Origin: Mycolicibacterium neoaurum VKM Ac-1815D
Lineage (GTDB): Bacteria; Actinomycetota; Actinomycetes; Mycobacteriales; Mycobacteriaceae
Assembly (NCBI RefSeq): GCF_000317305.3
Contig: NC_023036.2
Coordinates: 3,534,001 to 3,598,000, forward strand
Reading direction: 5' to 3'
Length of the DNA stretch: 64,000 bases
Made by a program: the position numbers and the translations under genes. How positions within the stretch are numbered: position 1 is the stretch's first letter; each line of letters begins with the position of its first letter. The notes beneath the pieces are model-generated. The model saw only the letters and a program-made list of their open reading frames with translations, was not told the DNA's origin and did no database searches. Shown here one piece after another: positions 48,360 through 61,951 of the stretch.

Positions 48360-49352
48360 TCAGCCCAGCAGCGACCAGCGGTGCAGCGCCGATCGCGCGG
48401 TATCGTCACCGGCCTCGATCACGAGTGCCGACGCCGACCACACGGCGTGGGCAGTGGCGCGCACGATACTGAGGTCATCCGCCGTAGCGACCCCGGTGGA
48501 CCGCACGGTCGCGGTCGTGCCGTCGATATCGACCTGCCAAGCCGGGTGCGCCGCGATGCGCAGGTCGTCGGCGGCGGTATGCAGAGACCGCAGGTCCTCG
48601 GCGAGGAAGTCGGGTCGACTACCGGCCGCCGCCCGCACCATGTCGGCGGCGTCGTTGACCCCGGTCAGGACCATCAGGCTCGGCAAGCCCGCGGCATTGG
48701 CGCCCTCGATATCGGTATCGAGACGGTCGCCGACCACCAGCGGTGTGCCGAAATCCCCGCGTGCCAGTGCGTCCTTCATCAGGCTCGGTGCCGGCTTTCC
48801 GGCAACCTGGGGTTCGGTGTCGGTGGCGGTACGCAACGCGGCGACCATCGACCCGTTGCCGGGCAACAGCCCGCGCTCGGAGGGCAATGTGCGGTCCACA
48901 TTCGCGGCCACCCAGAGCGCGCCGGCCCGGATGGCCAGGGCAGCCTCGGCAAGAATGGACCATCCGGTGTCCGGGTTGTGGCCCTGGACGACGGCGACGG
49001 GATCGGCGGCGAACGTGCGGACAGGCTCGAGACCGACAGCGGCGATCTCGGCGGCCAGTGCGTCCGTCCCGACGATCAGGACCGCAGAGCCGGCGGGCAC
49101 CTGTTGGGCGACCAGTCGTGCCGCACTCTGGGCGCTGGTGACGACATCCTCATCGCGCGCGGTGAACCCGAGCTCGCCGAGATGCTCGGCCACCTGGGAC
49201 GCCGAACGGGACGCGTTGTTGGTGACGAAGAGGGCCCGGGATTGCACGGCCGCCAGACTGTCCACGGCCCCCTGGGTGGGTTCGTGTCCGCGGAAGACCG
49301 TGCCGTCAAGGTCCAGGAGCAGGCAATCGTGCTCCTGCGCCAGCGAGGCCAT
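48360..49352 (-). CDS. HAD-superfamily glycerol-3-phosphate phosphatase-like protein (Rv1692 type)
   Basis: The 330-aa NagD-like HAD protein has motif I LLLDLDGTVFRG, motif II FVTNNASRS, Lys in VAGKPAPSLM and motif IV VVGDRLDTDIEGANAAG, followed by a C-terminal domain. The M. tuberculosis counterpart Rv1692 has been characterised as a glycerol-3-phosphate phosphatase in lipid polar-head recycling. It directly abuts the TPR gene and precedes the Rv1693-like gene. Confidence 0.92.
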   Translation of the reverse strand: MASLAQEHDCLLLDLDGTVFRGHEPTQGAVDSLAAVQSRALFVTNNASRSASQVAEHLGELGFTARDEDVVTSAQSAARLVAQQVPAGSAVLIVGTDALAAEIAAVGLEPVRTFAADPVAVVQGHNPDTGWSILAEAALAIRAGALWVAANVDRTLPSERGLLPGNGSMVAALRTATDTEPQVAGKPAPSLMKDALARGDFGTPLVVGDRLDTDIEGANAAGLPSLMVLTGVNDAADMVRAAAGSRPDFLAEDLRSLHTAADDLRIAAHPAWQVDIDGTTATVRSTGVATADDLSIVRATAHAVWSASALVIEAGDDTARSALHRWSLLG

Positions 49353-50234
49353 CTAGGTGAGCTCGGCGAGTCGTTCTTCGGCGTCGGTGACGCCCTCGAC
49401 ATCGGCCGCCGCGGAATTGATGAAGGCCTGGACCGCCTCGTCCGCACGGCCCAGTGCGAGCAGAGTCTCGGCAGTGGCGTAGAACAGCCGGGCACTGGTG
49501 GTCCCGGGTCGAGCAGGATCCGGCGGCGGGCTCGACAGGATGGCCAGCGCCTGCTCATGCTGACCCAGATCGGAGCGGGCGCCCGCGACGACCATCCGCA
49601 ATTCCTCGGCGTCGTCACCGGTTAGCTCGTCGGCTTCGGGACCGCGCGCCAGCTCGATCGCCCGTTCCGGGCGTCCGACCCCGCGCTCACAATCGGCGAT
49701 CAACGGCAGTAGTGCGGACTTGCTACCCATCCGCCGCGCGGCGCGGAGCTCGGCCAACGCCTGTGCCCAGTCACCGCAGTAGTACGCGGCGATTCCGACG
49801 GCCTCGCGCACCGCGGCGATCCGGCCCGAACGGGCCCGCGCGGCCCGCGCATGCTCCAGCGCCGCAGCGGGATCCTCCTCGAGGAGCTCACCGGCCGCCA
49901 CCAGGTGACGGGCGACCACATCGGCGGTCGACTTGTCGAGAGTGATGAGCTCGCTGCGGATCTCCGGGGCCAGCTGCTTTGCCTCGATCTCGTTGGGGAT
50001 ACGCGGTCCGGTGGTGATGTTCTCGCTACCGCCCCGAAAGTCTCGGCGCGGACCGTCCGACCGTGGCGGCTTCGGCCGGTCGCGTCCACCGCGACGCGCG
50101 TAGCCACCGCTGCCGGAACGCTGTGCACCGTCGGCGCTCGAGCGTTGACCGCTGTTCCCTCCGGAACGCGGATTGTCGCCCGGGGCCCGGCGCTGCCGCC
50201 GATCGTCGCTGTTGCCTTGTCTGTCCTCGGCCAC
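49353..50234 (-). CDS. TPR-like conserved protein (Rv1691 type)
   Basis: The 293-aa protein has a disordered, Arg/Gly/Ser-rich N-terminal third (QRSGSGGYARRGGRDRPKP) and helical TPR-like repeats (AAALEHARAARARSGRIAAVREAVGIAAYYCGDWAQALAELRAARR). It is basic at the front, which could suit nucleic-acid or ribosome contact. Its stop abuts the phosphatase start. The lprJ gene, which adjoins this block in M. tuberculosis, is replaced here by the rRNA operon. Function unknown. Confidence 0.85.
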   Translation of the reverse strand: MAEDRQGNSDDRRQRRAPGDNPRSGGNSGQRSSADGAQRSGSGGYARRGGRDRPKPPRSDGPRRDFRGGSENITTGPRIPNEIEAKQLAPEIRSELITLDKSTADVVARHLVAAGELLEEDPAAALEHARAARARSGRIAAVREAVGIAAYYCGDWAQALAELRAARRMGSKSALLPLIADCERGVGRPERAIELARGPEADELTGDDAEELRMVVAGARSDLGQHEQALAILSSPPPDPARPGTTSARLFYATAETLLALGRADEAVQAFINSAAADVEGVTDAEERLAELT

Positions 50235-50379
50235 AGTCGCCTTCCTGATTGATCAACCGTCTCGCAGAAAGGATAGCCGGGAGTTGGCTAATCACGACAG
50301 TTGCAATGAATACAACCAATTATTACCAATGAATTCGGTCAATAAAAATGGCTGATAAATGGTCATATATGCACAAATG

Positions 50380-50413
50380 CCTCGGCCCTCCAATGTGTGT
50401 TGGAGGGCCGAGG
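50380..50413 (-). terminator. Terminator of the rRNA operon
   Basis: CCTCGGCCCTCCA and its exact complement are separated by eight bases, immediately after the 5S gene on the minus strand. The stem is long and G+C rich; no strong U-run follows, as is usual in mycobacteria. The A+T-rich stretch 50235-50379 beyond it holds no gene I can support. Confidence 0.85.
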
Positions 50414-50421
50414 TCAATGTG

Positions 50422-50536
50422 TGTTCGGCGGTGTCCTACTTTTCCACCCTGTTGGGTAGTATCATTGGCGCTGGTAGGCTTAGCTTCCGGGTTCGGGATG
50501 GGACCGGGCGTTTCCCTGCCGCTATGGCCGCCGTAA
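50422..50536 (-). rRNA. rrf: 5S ribosomal RNA
   Basis: The minus strand begins TTACGGCGGCCATAGCGGCAG and ends ACACCGCCGAACA, with GTCCCATCCCGAACCCGGAAG in the loop A/helix III region, as in mycobacterial 5S. Ends are inferred from homology to within a few bases. Confidence 0.97.
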
Positions 50537-50730
50537 CTTTATTCACCCTTTTCTGGGCGTCCCACTGTGTGTTGTGGGAAATCTTTGTGTTTTGGTGGTG
50601 GGGTGCGTGAATCCATTGCTGGTTTCTGCGTATCCGATGTGGATGTGTGTGGTTGCGGGCGTCACGTTTGAGGTGCGTCAATTTTTTTCTTACACATGGT
50701 TTGTTTGTTACCCACCCGGGGGTGGGTGTG

Positions 50731-55769
<5,039 letters not shown>

Positions 55770-56097
55770 CCCCTCGAACAACGCCGAGGCAGAATTCGAA
55801 TCAGAAAAATCCGATCACAAACAAAAGACACCAAAAACTGGCATCAAAAAAACAAACCATCCCACGTGGCAGGAAGACGGGGAGTCCCCCACCAAGATGG
55901 CAAAAAACAACAAACAAAAACCACCAAACACACTATTGAGTTCTCAAACAACACGCCCGATTCCGACCGCGCAACAAGTCCGCGGCTAAAAGCCGCGGTC
56001 CGTAGTGCGGGCAGTGAGGTACTCCCCGGTTAAGGGTTTCTCTCTCGGATTTGGTCTTCGCTCTCCGGCTTGCGGCCGTGTCGCTCTGACTTGGAAT
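55770..56097 (-). promoter_or_regulatory. rrn leader with antitermination region
   Basis: The transcribed leader contains TTGTTTGAGAACTCAATAG (plus-strand complement near 55934-55952), the conserved actinobacterial rrn boxA-containing element, and several G+C-rich stems including CCGCGGCTTTTAGCCGCGG near 55980. T-rich stretches lie just before the 16S gene. No ORF here is credible. Confidence 0.75.
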
Positions 56098-56126
56098 AAG
56101 TTACGGCAGGGCTAACAGCGAGTCAA
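56098..56126 (-). promoter_or_regulatory. rrn operon promoter
   Basis: On the minus strand TTGACT (56126-56121) is followed after 17 bp by TAACTT (56103-56098), a good sigma-A-type promoter between the tyrS stop and the leader. Transcription should start near 56092. Rapid growers are known to drive rrnB from a single promoter in this position. Confidence 0.7.
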
Positions 56127-56173
56127 ATCGCCTGGTCAGCTCGACATCTTCGCTGGTCAGAGCGCCGGTCCGG

Positions 56174-57484
56174 TTACGAACCGGCGGCCACCCGCACCAC
56201 CCCGGCAATGTTGCGCTTGCCACGTCGCAACACCAGCCAACGATCGTGCAAAAAGTCCGATGCTTGTGGTATCCACTCGTCACTTTCGATTCGCACGTTG
56301 TTCACGTACACACCGCCCTCGGCGAGCGTGCGTTTCGCAGCACCGCGGCTGGCCACCAAACCGCTGGCCACCAAGAGGTCAAGGATGCCGTCGGCCCCAC
56401 CGGCCGGCAGTTCGGCCACCGCGCCGTCACCGGCCTCCTTCAACGCCGCACCCAATGTCGATTCATCGAGATCGGCCAACTCGGCGCGACCGAACAACGC
56501 CTGACTTGCCAGCTCGACGGAGTCGGTGGCGGCCTGACCGTGCACAAGGGTGGTGAGCTCGCGCGCCAACCGGCGTTGGGCGGCTCGTTCGTGCGGACGT
56601 GATTCGGTGGCCTCGGCCAACTCGTCTATCTCCTGCCTGCTCAGGAAGGTGAACCAGCGCAGATAGGGCACGACATCGGCGTCGGCGGTGTTGACGAAGT
56701 ACTGGTACCAGGCATACGGGCTGGTCAGCTCCGGATCCAGCCACAGATTCCCGCCGCCGGTGGACTTGCCGAACTTCTTTCCCGTCGAATCGGTGACCAG
56801 CGGTGTGGTCAGTGCGTGGGCAGTGGCCCCGCGCTGCTGGCGCACCAGGCGCACACCGGCGACGATATTGCCCCACTGATCGGATCCGCCGATCTGTAGT
56901 GCGCATCCGTGCCGGTCGTGCAGCTGCACGAAGTCGTTGGCCTGCAGCAGCATGTAGCTGAACTCGGTGTAGGACATGCCGTCGCCCTCCAATCGGCGGC
57001 GGACCGTGTCACGGTCGAGCATGACGTTGACCGAGAAGTACTTGCCCACGTCGCGCAGGAACTCGATGGCCGACATCGGCCCTGTCCAGGACAGGTTGTT
57101 CTCGACCACGGCGCCGGTCGCGGACTCGTCGAACTGCACGAATCGTTCCAGCTGACCGCGGATGCGATCGGCCCACTCGGCGACGGTGTCGACGGTCTGC
57201 ATGGTGCGCTCGCCACTGTCGCGCGGGTCGCCGATCATTCCGGTGGCCCCGCCGGCCAAGACGATGGGCCGGTGCCCGGCCTGTTGGAACCGGCGCAACG
57301 TCAGCAGCGGCACCAGATGACCGGCATGCAAACTCGGCGCGGTCGGATCGAAACCCGAATACAGCGTCAACGGGCCGTCGGCCAGCGCGCCGGCCAGCGC
57401 CTCCAAGTCGGTCGACTGCGCGATCAGTCCGCGCCATTGCAGCTCTTCCAGGATGCCCGTACTCACGCTGCCATCTTCGCCCAT
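56174..57484 (-). CDS. tyrS: Tyrosyl-tRNA synthetase
   Basis: The 436-aa class I synthetase has the HIGH-type motif [11 protein letters not shown], tyrosine-site [10 protein letters not shown] and GGSDQWGNI, and the KMSKS-type [11 protein letters not shown]-terminal S4 domain ([21 protein letters not shown]) closes it. The ATG overlaps the mpg stop by one base. The rRNA operon follows directly. Confidence 0.97.
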   Translation of the reverse strand: MGEDGSVSTGILEELQWRGLIAQSTDLEALAGALADGPLTLYSGFDPTAPSLHAGHLVPLLTLRRFQQAGHRPIVLAGGATGMIGDPRDSGERTMQTVDTVAEWADRIRGQLERFVQFDESATGAVVENNLSWTGPMSAIEFLRDVGKYFSVNVMLDRDTVRRRLEGDGMSYTEFSYMLLQANDFVQLHDRHGCALQIGGSDQWGNIVAGVRLVRQQRGATAHALTTPLVTDSTGKKFGKSTGGGNLWLDPELTSPYAWYQYFVNTADADVVPYLRWFTFLSRQEIDELAEATESRPHERAAQRRLARELTTLVHGQAATDSVELASQALFGRAELADLDESTLGAALKEAGDGAVAELPAGGADGILDLLVASGLVASRGAAKRTLAEGGVYVNNVRIESDEWIPQASDFLHDRWLVLRRGKRNIAGVVRVAAGS

Positions 57485-58095
57485 CAGTCGCTGTCACCCG
57501 GCGCGGGTGCCCGCGGGCTGCGCCGGTATGCCGACACCTCCCGCCGTTCGGGTAACCAGAACCGCCAGGGGCGATCGGCGGCGGTGCTGACCCCGACCCG
57601 CGGTCCGTCGACGGCGACTGTCGGATCGGCCAACTCAAGACGCACCGCCGCGGTCTGCTCGAAAAGGTCAATACCGTTGTCGTGCATGGTGATTCCCAGT
57701 GCAGAGCACAGGTTTCCCGGGCCTCTGGCCAGACCGTGATCGGGTGCGACGACACCGCGCCGCGATCGCGCCACCGGCTCACCGTCATCGATCACCGCTG
57801 CGCGCAGCAGCACTGCGGCGGCAACCCCATCGGGTCCGCAGGACACATTGGCGCACACATGGATCCCGTGGCTGCGATAGGTGTAAAGCCGACCGGCGGG
57901 ACCGAACATCACCGCGTTACGCGGCCTCATCCCACGGAACGAATGCGCGGAGGGGTCCGGCCACGGTCCGTCTGGCGGTCCTCCGTAGGCCTCGACCTCG
58001 ACGATCGTGGCGCTGACCCCGCGTCCGAACAGTCGCGCACCGACCAGCCGACGTGCCGAGTGCACCGGGTCTCCGGACAACTCGGCGGCGCTCAC
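57484..58095 (-). CDS. mpg: 3-methyladenine DNA glycosylase (AAG/MPG type)
   Basis: The 203-aa protein has [52 protein letters not shown] and [11 protein letters not shown], the signature blocks of the AAG fold with the catalytic Glu in VEVEAY. It removes alkylated purines. It is coupled to tyrS by a TGATG overlap. Confidence 0.95.
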   Translation of the reverse strand: MSAAELSGDPVHSARRLVGARLFGRGVSATIVEVEAYGGPPDGPWPDPSAHSFRGMRPRNAVMFGPAGRLYTYRSHGIHVCANVSCGPDGVAAAVLLRAAVIDDGEPVARSRRGVVAPDHGLARGPGNLCSALGITMHDNGIDLFEQTAAVRLELADPTVAVDGPRVGVSTAADRPWRFWLPERREVSAYRRSPRAPAPGDSD

Positions 58096-58143
58096 GCACC
58101 GATTGTGCCCGCAGCCGGATCCGTCGTCACCAACCGCGCTGCG

Positions 58144-58362
58144 TCAGCGCGGGTCTGTCTGCGCCGAGCCGATCAGGCGCGCGTGCTCGGCGTCATCGGT
58201 GATGGTGACCGCCTCGTCGATCAGCAGCACCGGAATACCGTCGTCGATGCGGTAGGCACGGCGCAGCCGAGGGTTGTACAGACACTCGCCGGCGACATGA
58301 TGAAGCGGGCCGCGATCCTCGGGACAGACCAGGATCTCCAGAAGCTTGGCGTCCAGAGTCAC
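58144..58362 (-). CDS. Trm112-family small protein
   Basis: The 72-aa protein begins VTLDAKLLEILVCPEDRGPL and has YNPRLRRAYRIDDGIPVLLIDEA, the Trm112/YcaR pattern with one Cys of the usual metal site. GTG 58362 is two bases after the stop of the secreted protein. Members assist methyltransferases; no partner is obvious here. Confidence 0.85.
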   Translation of the reverse strand: MTLDAKLLEILVCPEDRGPLHHVAGECLYNPRLRRAYRIDDGIPVLLIDEAVTITDDAEHARLIGSAQTDPR

Positions 58363-58364
58363 GA

Positions 58365-58799
58365 TCAGCCGAACGGCGCGATGCTGCTGCCCCACCCGGG
58401 AGGCGCCAGCGGCTGATCATTGTCGGGGTCCGGCGGCACCCACGGCGCGGCCGGACCGACCGGCGCCGGGCTCGCCTTACCTGCCGCAGCACGCTGCAAG
58501 GCCTGCCGTTGCTGTGCGACGGTGGCCTGCAGCGCCTCGGTCAACGGCACCAGGTTGGGACGTTGATCCATCGCCGCCCGCAACGCCGCCTGATTTCCCG
58601 GCGACGGCGGGATGCCACGATTGCGGAGCGTGATCGCGGAGTCCAGCAGCTTGGACACCTGACCGCCGGAGGAGCCGGAGGCGTAGATATCGGCGAGGCT
58701 GTCCAAGATGTCGGCATGTGCGGTCGCGGTGGTGCCGCCGGTCAACAACCCGGCGGCGATCATGGCTGCCGCCAGCGAACGCCGAGTGAATGATGTCAT
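58365..58799 (-). CDS. Secreted protein with signal peptide, unknown function
   Basis: The 144-aa protein has a basic start MTSFTRRSL, a hydrophobic stretch and a cleavage site after ATAHA (about residue 29). The mature part is helical (QVSKLLDSAITLRNRGIPPSPGNQAAL) with a Pro-rich tail. No lipobox is seen. It is followed by the Trm112-like gene. Function unknown. Confidence 0.82.
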   Translation of the reverse strand: MTSFTRRSLAAAMIAAGLLTGGTTATAHADILDSLADIYASGSSGGQVSKLLDSAITLRNRGIPPSPGNQAALRAAMDQRPNLVPLTEALQATVAQQRQALQRAAAGKASPAPVGPAAPWVPPDPDNDQPLAPPGWGSSIAPFG

Positions 58800-58851
58800 C
58801 ACGATCCTCCTAGCCGGGAGCCTAACAGCGCACCGCACGTCGGGCTCGGTC

Positions 58852-61824
58852 TCACAGACCCAGCTCGGCGCGCACCGCAGCGGTCATGCGCTTGTACTGC
58901 AACGTATCGCCGTCGAAGTACCAGGCGTTACGCGTGGACTTCGGGATGCCCGCCGCACGCAGCGGACCCACCTCGGGCCGGTACGACGCACCGAGGGTCA
59001 TCTCCGGTGCCGCATAGACCACATCAGGGCCGCGGCCGACCGGCATGGCGGCAAGTGCCTCGGTGACCTCCGCGCTGGGAACGCTGCCGCCGGGACGTAA
59101 GGCCACCGCCGTCAGCACCAGCGGCCCGTCCGGACCGTCCACGCAATAGGTGACCGCGAGATCGACTGCGCCGATCCGGCCGACGGCATCGTTGACCGCG
59201 GCGGTGAACACCACACCGCGCGGGGTGCGGATCACCGCGCTGCGGCTGTCGACCAGCCAGTAGTCACCGTCGTCATCACGCCGGAAGAGCTGCTCGGTGG
59301 ACACCCAGGTGTCGGCGGGCGCGAAGACGCCTCGCTTGACCGAGGCGGTCGGATCGATGGGACCTCGCGGGCGCGCGAGCAACAGACCGACCTCGCCGGG
59401 CTGGGCCCGCAGCACGAAACCGCGCTCGTCCTCCAGGATCAGATCCTCGTCGACGTCATAGGCCGCCAGCTCGATGAACGGCCCGCCCGGCAACGGGCGG
59501 CCCTTGCAGCCGGGCTTCACATCGGCCACGTTGGCCAGCACGGCCTGCCCGTCGGTGGTCGCGAAGAATTCGACGACGTGGGCCGGGGCGAACACCTCGC
59601 TGACCCGCCGCCACAGCCCGGTCGGCATGCCGGCACCGATGAACAGGCGTACCGACAGCGTGCCGTTGAGCGCGAATGAGGGATCGTCGATGACCTCGCG
59701 CAGCATCGCCCAGGTGTAGGACACCACGGTGACGCCGTACTGACGGATCTCGTGCAGGAAGCGGTCGGGGGCCAACCCGCGCGACAGGGCGATCCGTGCG
59801 CCGCCGACCACGGCGCCGCCGAGGCTGACCAACAATCCGGAGGGGTGATGCAGCGGGGTGAGGCAGTACAGGGTGTCGCGGTTGCCGAGGTTGGCAGCCG
59901 ACGCGGTGCCGAACGCCGAGAGCGCCCAGCGATAGTTCGTGATCTGGCGGGCCACCAGTTCGCCGTTGACGGTGGCGAAGGCGATATAGGCGACATCGCG
60001 GGCGAAGCCGGGATCGGGGCGGTACCAACCGGGCAGCTCGACACGATCCGGGTCGATGCGCTCCATGTCGATCACCTCGGCGGAACCACTGCCCGGTTCG
60101 GGCAACTGCAGCTCACGGGTCTCGCCGCCGCCCAGCACCAGCACCCGACGATCCAGTGTCCGGGCCGCCTCCAGGTTCGCCGGATCGGTCAGGATCTCGA
60201 CCACTCCGCCGAGCCGGGCCGCCAACGCCAGATCGGCGTCCGGGGGCATCAGCACCGCGACCGCGCCCAGGCGGGACAGCGCGGCGATCGCGACCAGGGC
60301 GCTGGGCCGGGTCTGCATCAGCACCCCGACCCGCACGCCCTGGCGCACACCGACGTCGATCAAACCGCGCACGACGTTGTTGACGCGCCGGTCGACCGCC
60401 TCATAGGTGTGCACGCGACCGTCGAACAGCAGGAACTCGCCGTCGGGATGACCGAGCGCCTGTTCGGTCATGATCCGGCCCAGCGAGATCCGGGTGTGGT
60501 CGTTGATCTGGCCGAGCCGGGCGAGCCGCGGCAGGGTGCGCGCGGTCTCCACGAGCAGCGTGCGCGCCGACTTGTTGGTCGCGACAACCGCATCGGCGGC
60601 CGAGCGGGCCAGCTCGAAGGCCAGCTCGGAAGCGGCCGCCGCGCCGTGCGCGACGCGTGAGGCCAGGGCCACACCGCTGTCGGAGGACTCGGCAGGCTGC
60701 TCACCCATCGGGACGACGGCCTCGGGCAGCTCGCCGTCACCGCTACGCCACTTGACCCAGGACGCCACCGTCGGCCAGGTCTGCGTGGCCGCCTTGGACC
60801 CGACGACCAATCCGAAATGCCCTGCGCGGATCAGGTATTCGTAGGTGTCGGCCTGTGGCGCCGCGGTTTTGATCCCGCGTACCGCCGCGGGCTGGCCGAT
60901 ATCGTCGACCTCGCCGACCACGGCCAGCACCGGGCATTTGATATCGGCGAGCGTCACCAGCTCACCACGGATGTTGAACCCGCCGGACATCATCCGGTTG
61001 TGCGCGATGAACTGCTTGAGCAGCTCCGAGATGGCCGGTCCCGACCAGGCGATCCAACCCTCCGAGTCCAGGAACCGGCGCTGCTGCTCGCGCGGGAGGA
61101 GCGCCTCGCGGTCATGGAGTTGACGCAGGAAATCCAGCCGGGCCTGGGTCGTCTTGATCGGGTCGAGCATCTGGAACCCGGTGCGGGCCAACCACCCCGG
61201 GATGTCGATCCGGGAGAACACGTGGTCGGCCATGAAGTTGGCGGCGACCGCACCGACATTGGGCGGTATACCCATCGGCAAGGCGGCCAGGGTGTCGACC
61301 GGGGACCCGAACCCGATGATGCTCGCCAGATCCTTGGACCTGCGATACGCCGCGGTCTGGTAGCAGAACATGCCGCCCTGCGAGTACCCCGCAAGGTGAA
61401 CATCACTGCCGGTCACGCGCTTCACCGTGTCGATGGCCTCGCTGAGCGCCACCACGTGGTCGGCCAGGTTGCGTTGCATGCCGCCCTCGACCTGATCGGG
61501 TGAACCGAAATCGATCACCCACGGGTCGATGCCCGCGGCGCGCAGGATGCCGACGGCACCGTCCTCACGCGTCACATCCCACATATCGGCCGACATCATC
61601 ATCGGATGCACCATCAGCACCGGCGGGCCCGCGGGGGCGGTGCCCGGCCTGGAGTCCGGCGGGAAATAGCGCCGCAACCGGTACATCGGAACGCTCTCGA
61701 TGATCTGGTACGGCGAGGGCACCGCTCCGGTCTCCAGGCCCCCGTAGCGCAGCACCTCGATACCGTTCTGCGCGGTGGCCAGCAAGCGGCTCACCGGACC
61801 GGTGACCAGTGAGAAATCCACCAC
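58852..61824 (-). CDS. Fused lipase (PhaC-like) / acyl-CoA-synthetase-like protein, Rv1683 type
   Basis: The 990-aa protein joins two modules. Residues about 1-370 form an alpha/beta hydrolase of the PHA-synthase-like class (VHPMMMSADMWDV, nucleophile GYSQGG, VVGEVDDIG, AGHFGLVVGS). Residues about 450-985 resemble an AMP-binding ligase (YLFDGRVHTYEAVDRRVNNVV-type, DGDYWLVDSRSAVIRTPRG, IPKSTRNAWYFDGD). The ATP P-loop, normally SGTTGxPKG, reads AYIAFATVNGELVARQ, so it is degenerate. Rv1683 of M. tuberculosis is reported as a long-chain acyl-CoA synthase and triacylglycerol lipase. It is transcribed divergently from the ABC-F gene. Confidence 0.9.
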   Translation of the reverse strand: MVDFSLVTGPVSRLLATAQNGIEVLRYGGLETGAVPSPYQIIESVPMYRLRRYFPPDSRPGTAPAGPPVLMVHPMMMSADMWDVTREDGAVGILRAAGIDPWVIDFGSPDQVEGGMQRNLADHVVALSEAIDTVKRVTGSDVHLAGYSQGGMFCYQTAAYRRSKDLASIIGFGSPVDTLAALPMGIPPNVGAVAANFMADHVFSRIDIPGWLARTGFQMLDPIKTTQARLDFLRQLHDREALLPREQQRRFLDSEGWIAWSGPAISELLKQFIAHNRMMSGGFNIRGELVTLADIKCPVLAVVGEVDDIGQPAAVRGIKTAAPQADTYEYLIRAGHFGLVVGSKAATQTWPTVASWVKWRSGDGELPEAVVPMGEQPAESSDSGVALASRVAHGAAAASELAFELARSAADAVVATNKSARTLLVETARTLPRLARLGQINDHTRISLGRIMTEQALGHPDGEFLLFDGRVHTYEAVDRRVNNVVRGLIDVGVRQGVRVGVLMQTRPSALVAIAALSRLGAVAVLMPPDADLALAARLGGVVEILTDPANLEAARTLDRRVLVLGGGETRELQLPEPGSGSAEVIDMERIDPDRVELPGWYRPDPGFARDVAYIAFATVNGELVARQITNYRWALSAFGTASAANLGNRDTLYCLTPLHHPSGLLVSLGGAVVGGARIALSRGLAPDRFLHEIRQYGVTVVSYTWAMLREVIDDPSFALNGTLSVRLFIGAGMPTGLWRRVSEVFAPAHVVEFFATTDGQAVLANVADVKPGCKGRPLPGGPFIELAAYDVDEDLILEDERGFVLRAQPGEVGLLLARPRGPIDPTASVKRGVFAPADTWVSTEQLFRRDDDGDYWLVDSRSAVIRTPRGVVFTAAVNDAVGRIGAVDLAVTYCVDGPDGPLVLTAVALRPGGSVPSAEVTEALAAMPVGRGPDVVYAAPEMTLGASYRPEVGPLRAAGIPKSTRNAWYFDGDTLQYKRMTAAVRAELGL

Positions 61825-61951
61825 AGAGCTCCCCTACCGTATGAGTCCAGACACCAGCGCCAATCCCCCGATTGCCCCGACATCATGGCACAGCGCCACT
61901 GGTCGGCCGCCGCGAATGTCCAGCGCGGCCCCGCCTAACCTGGACTCCGAC

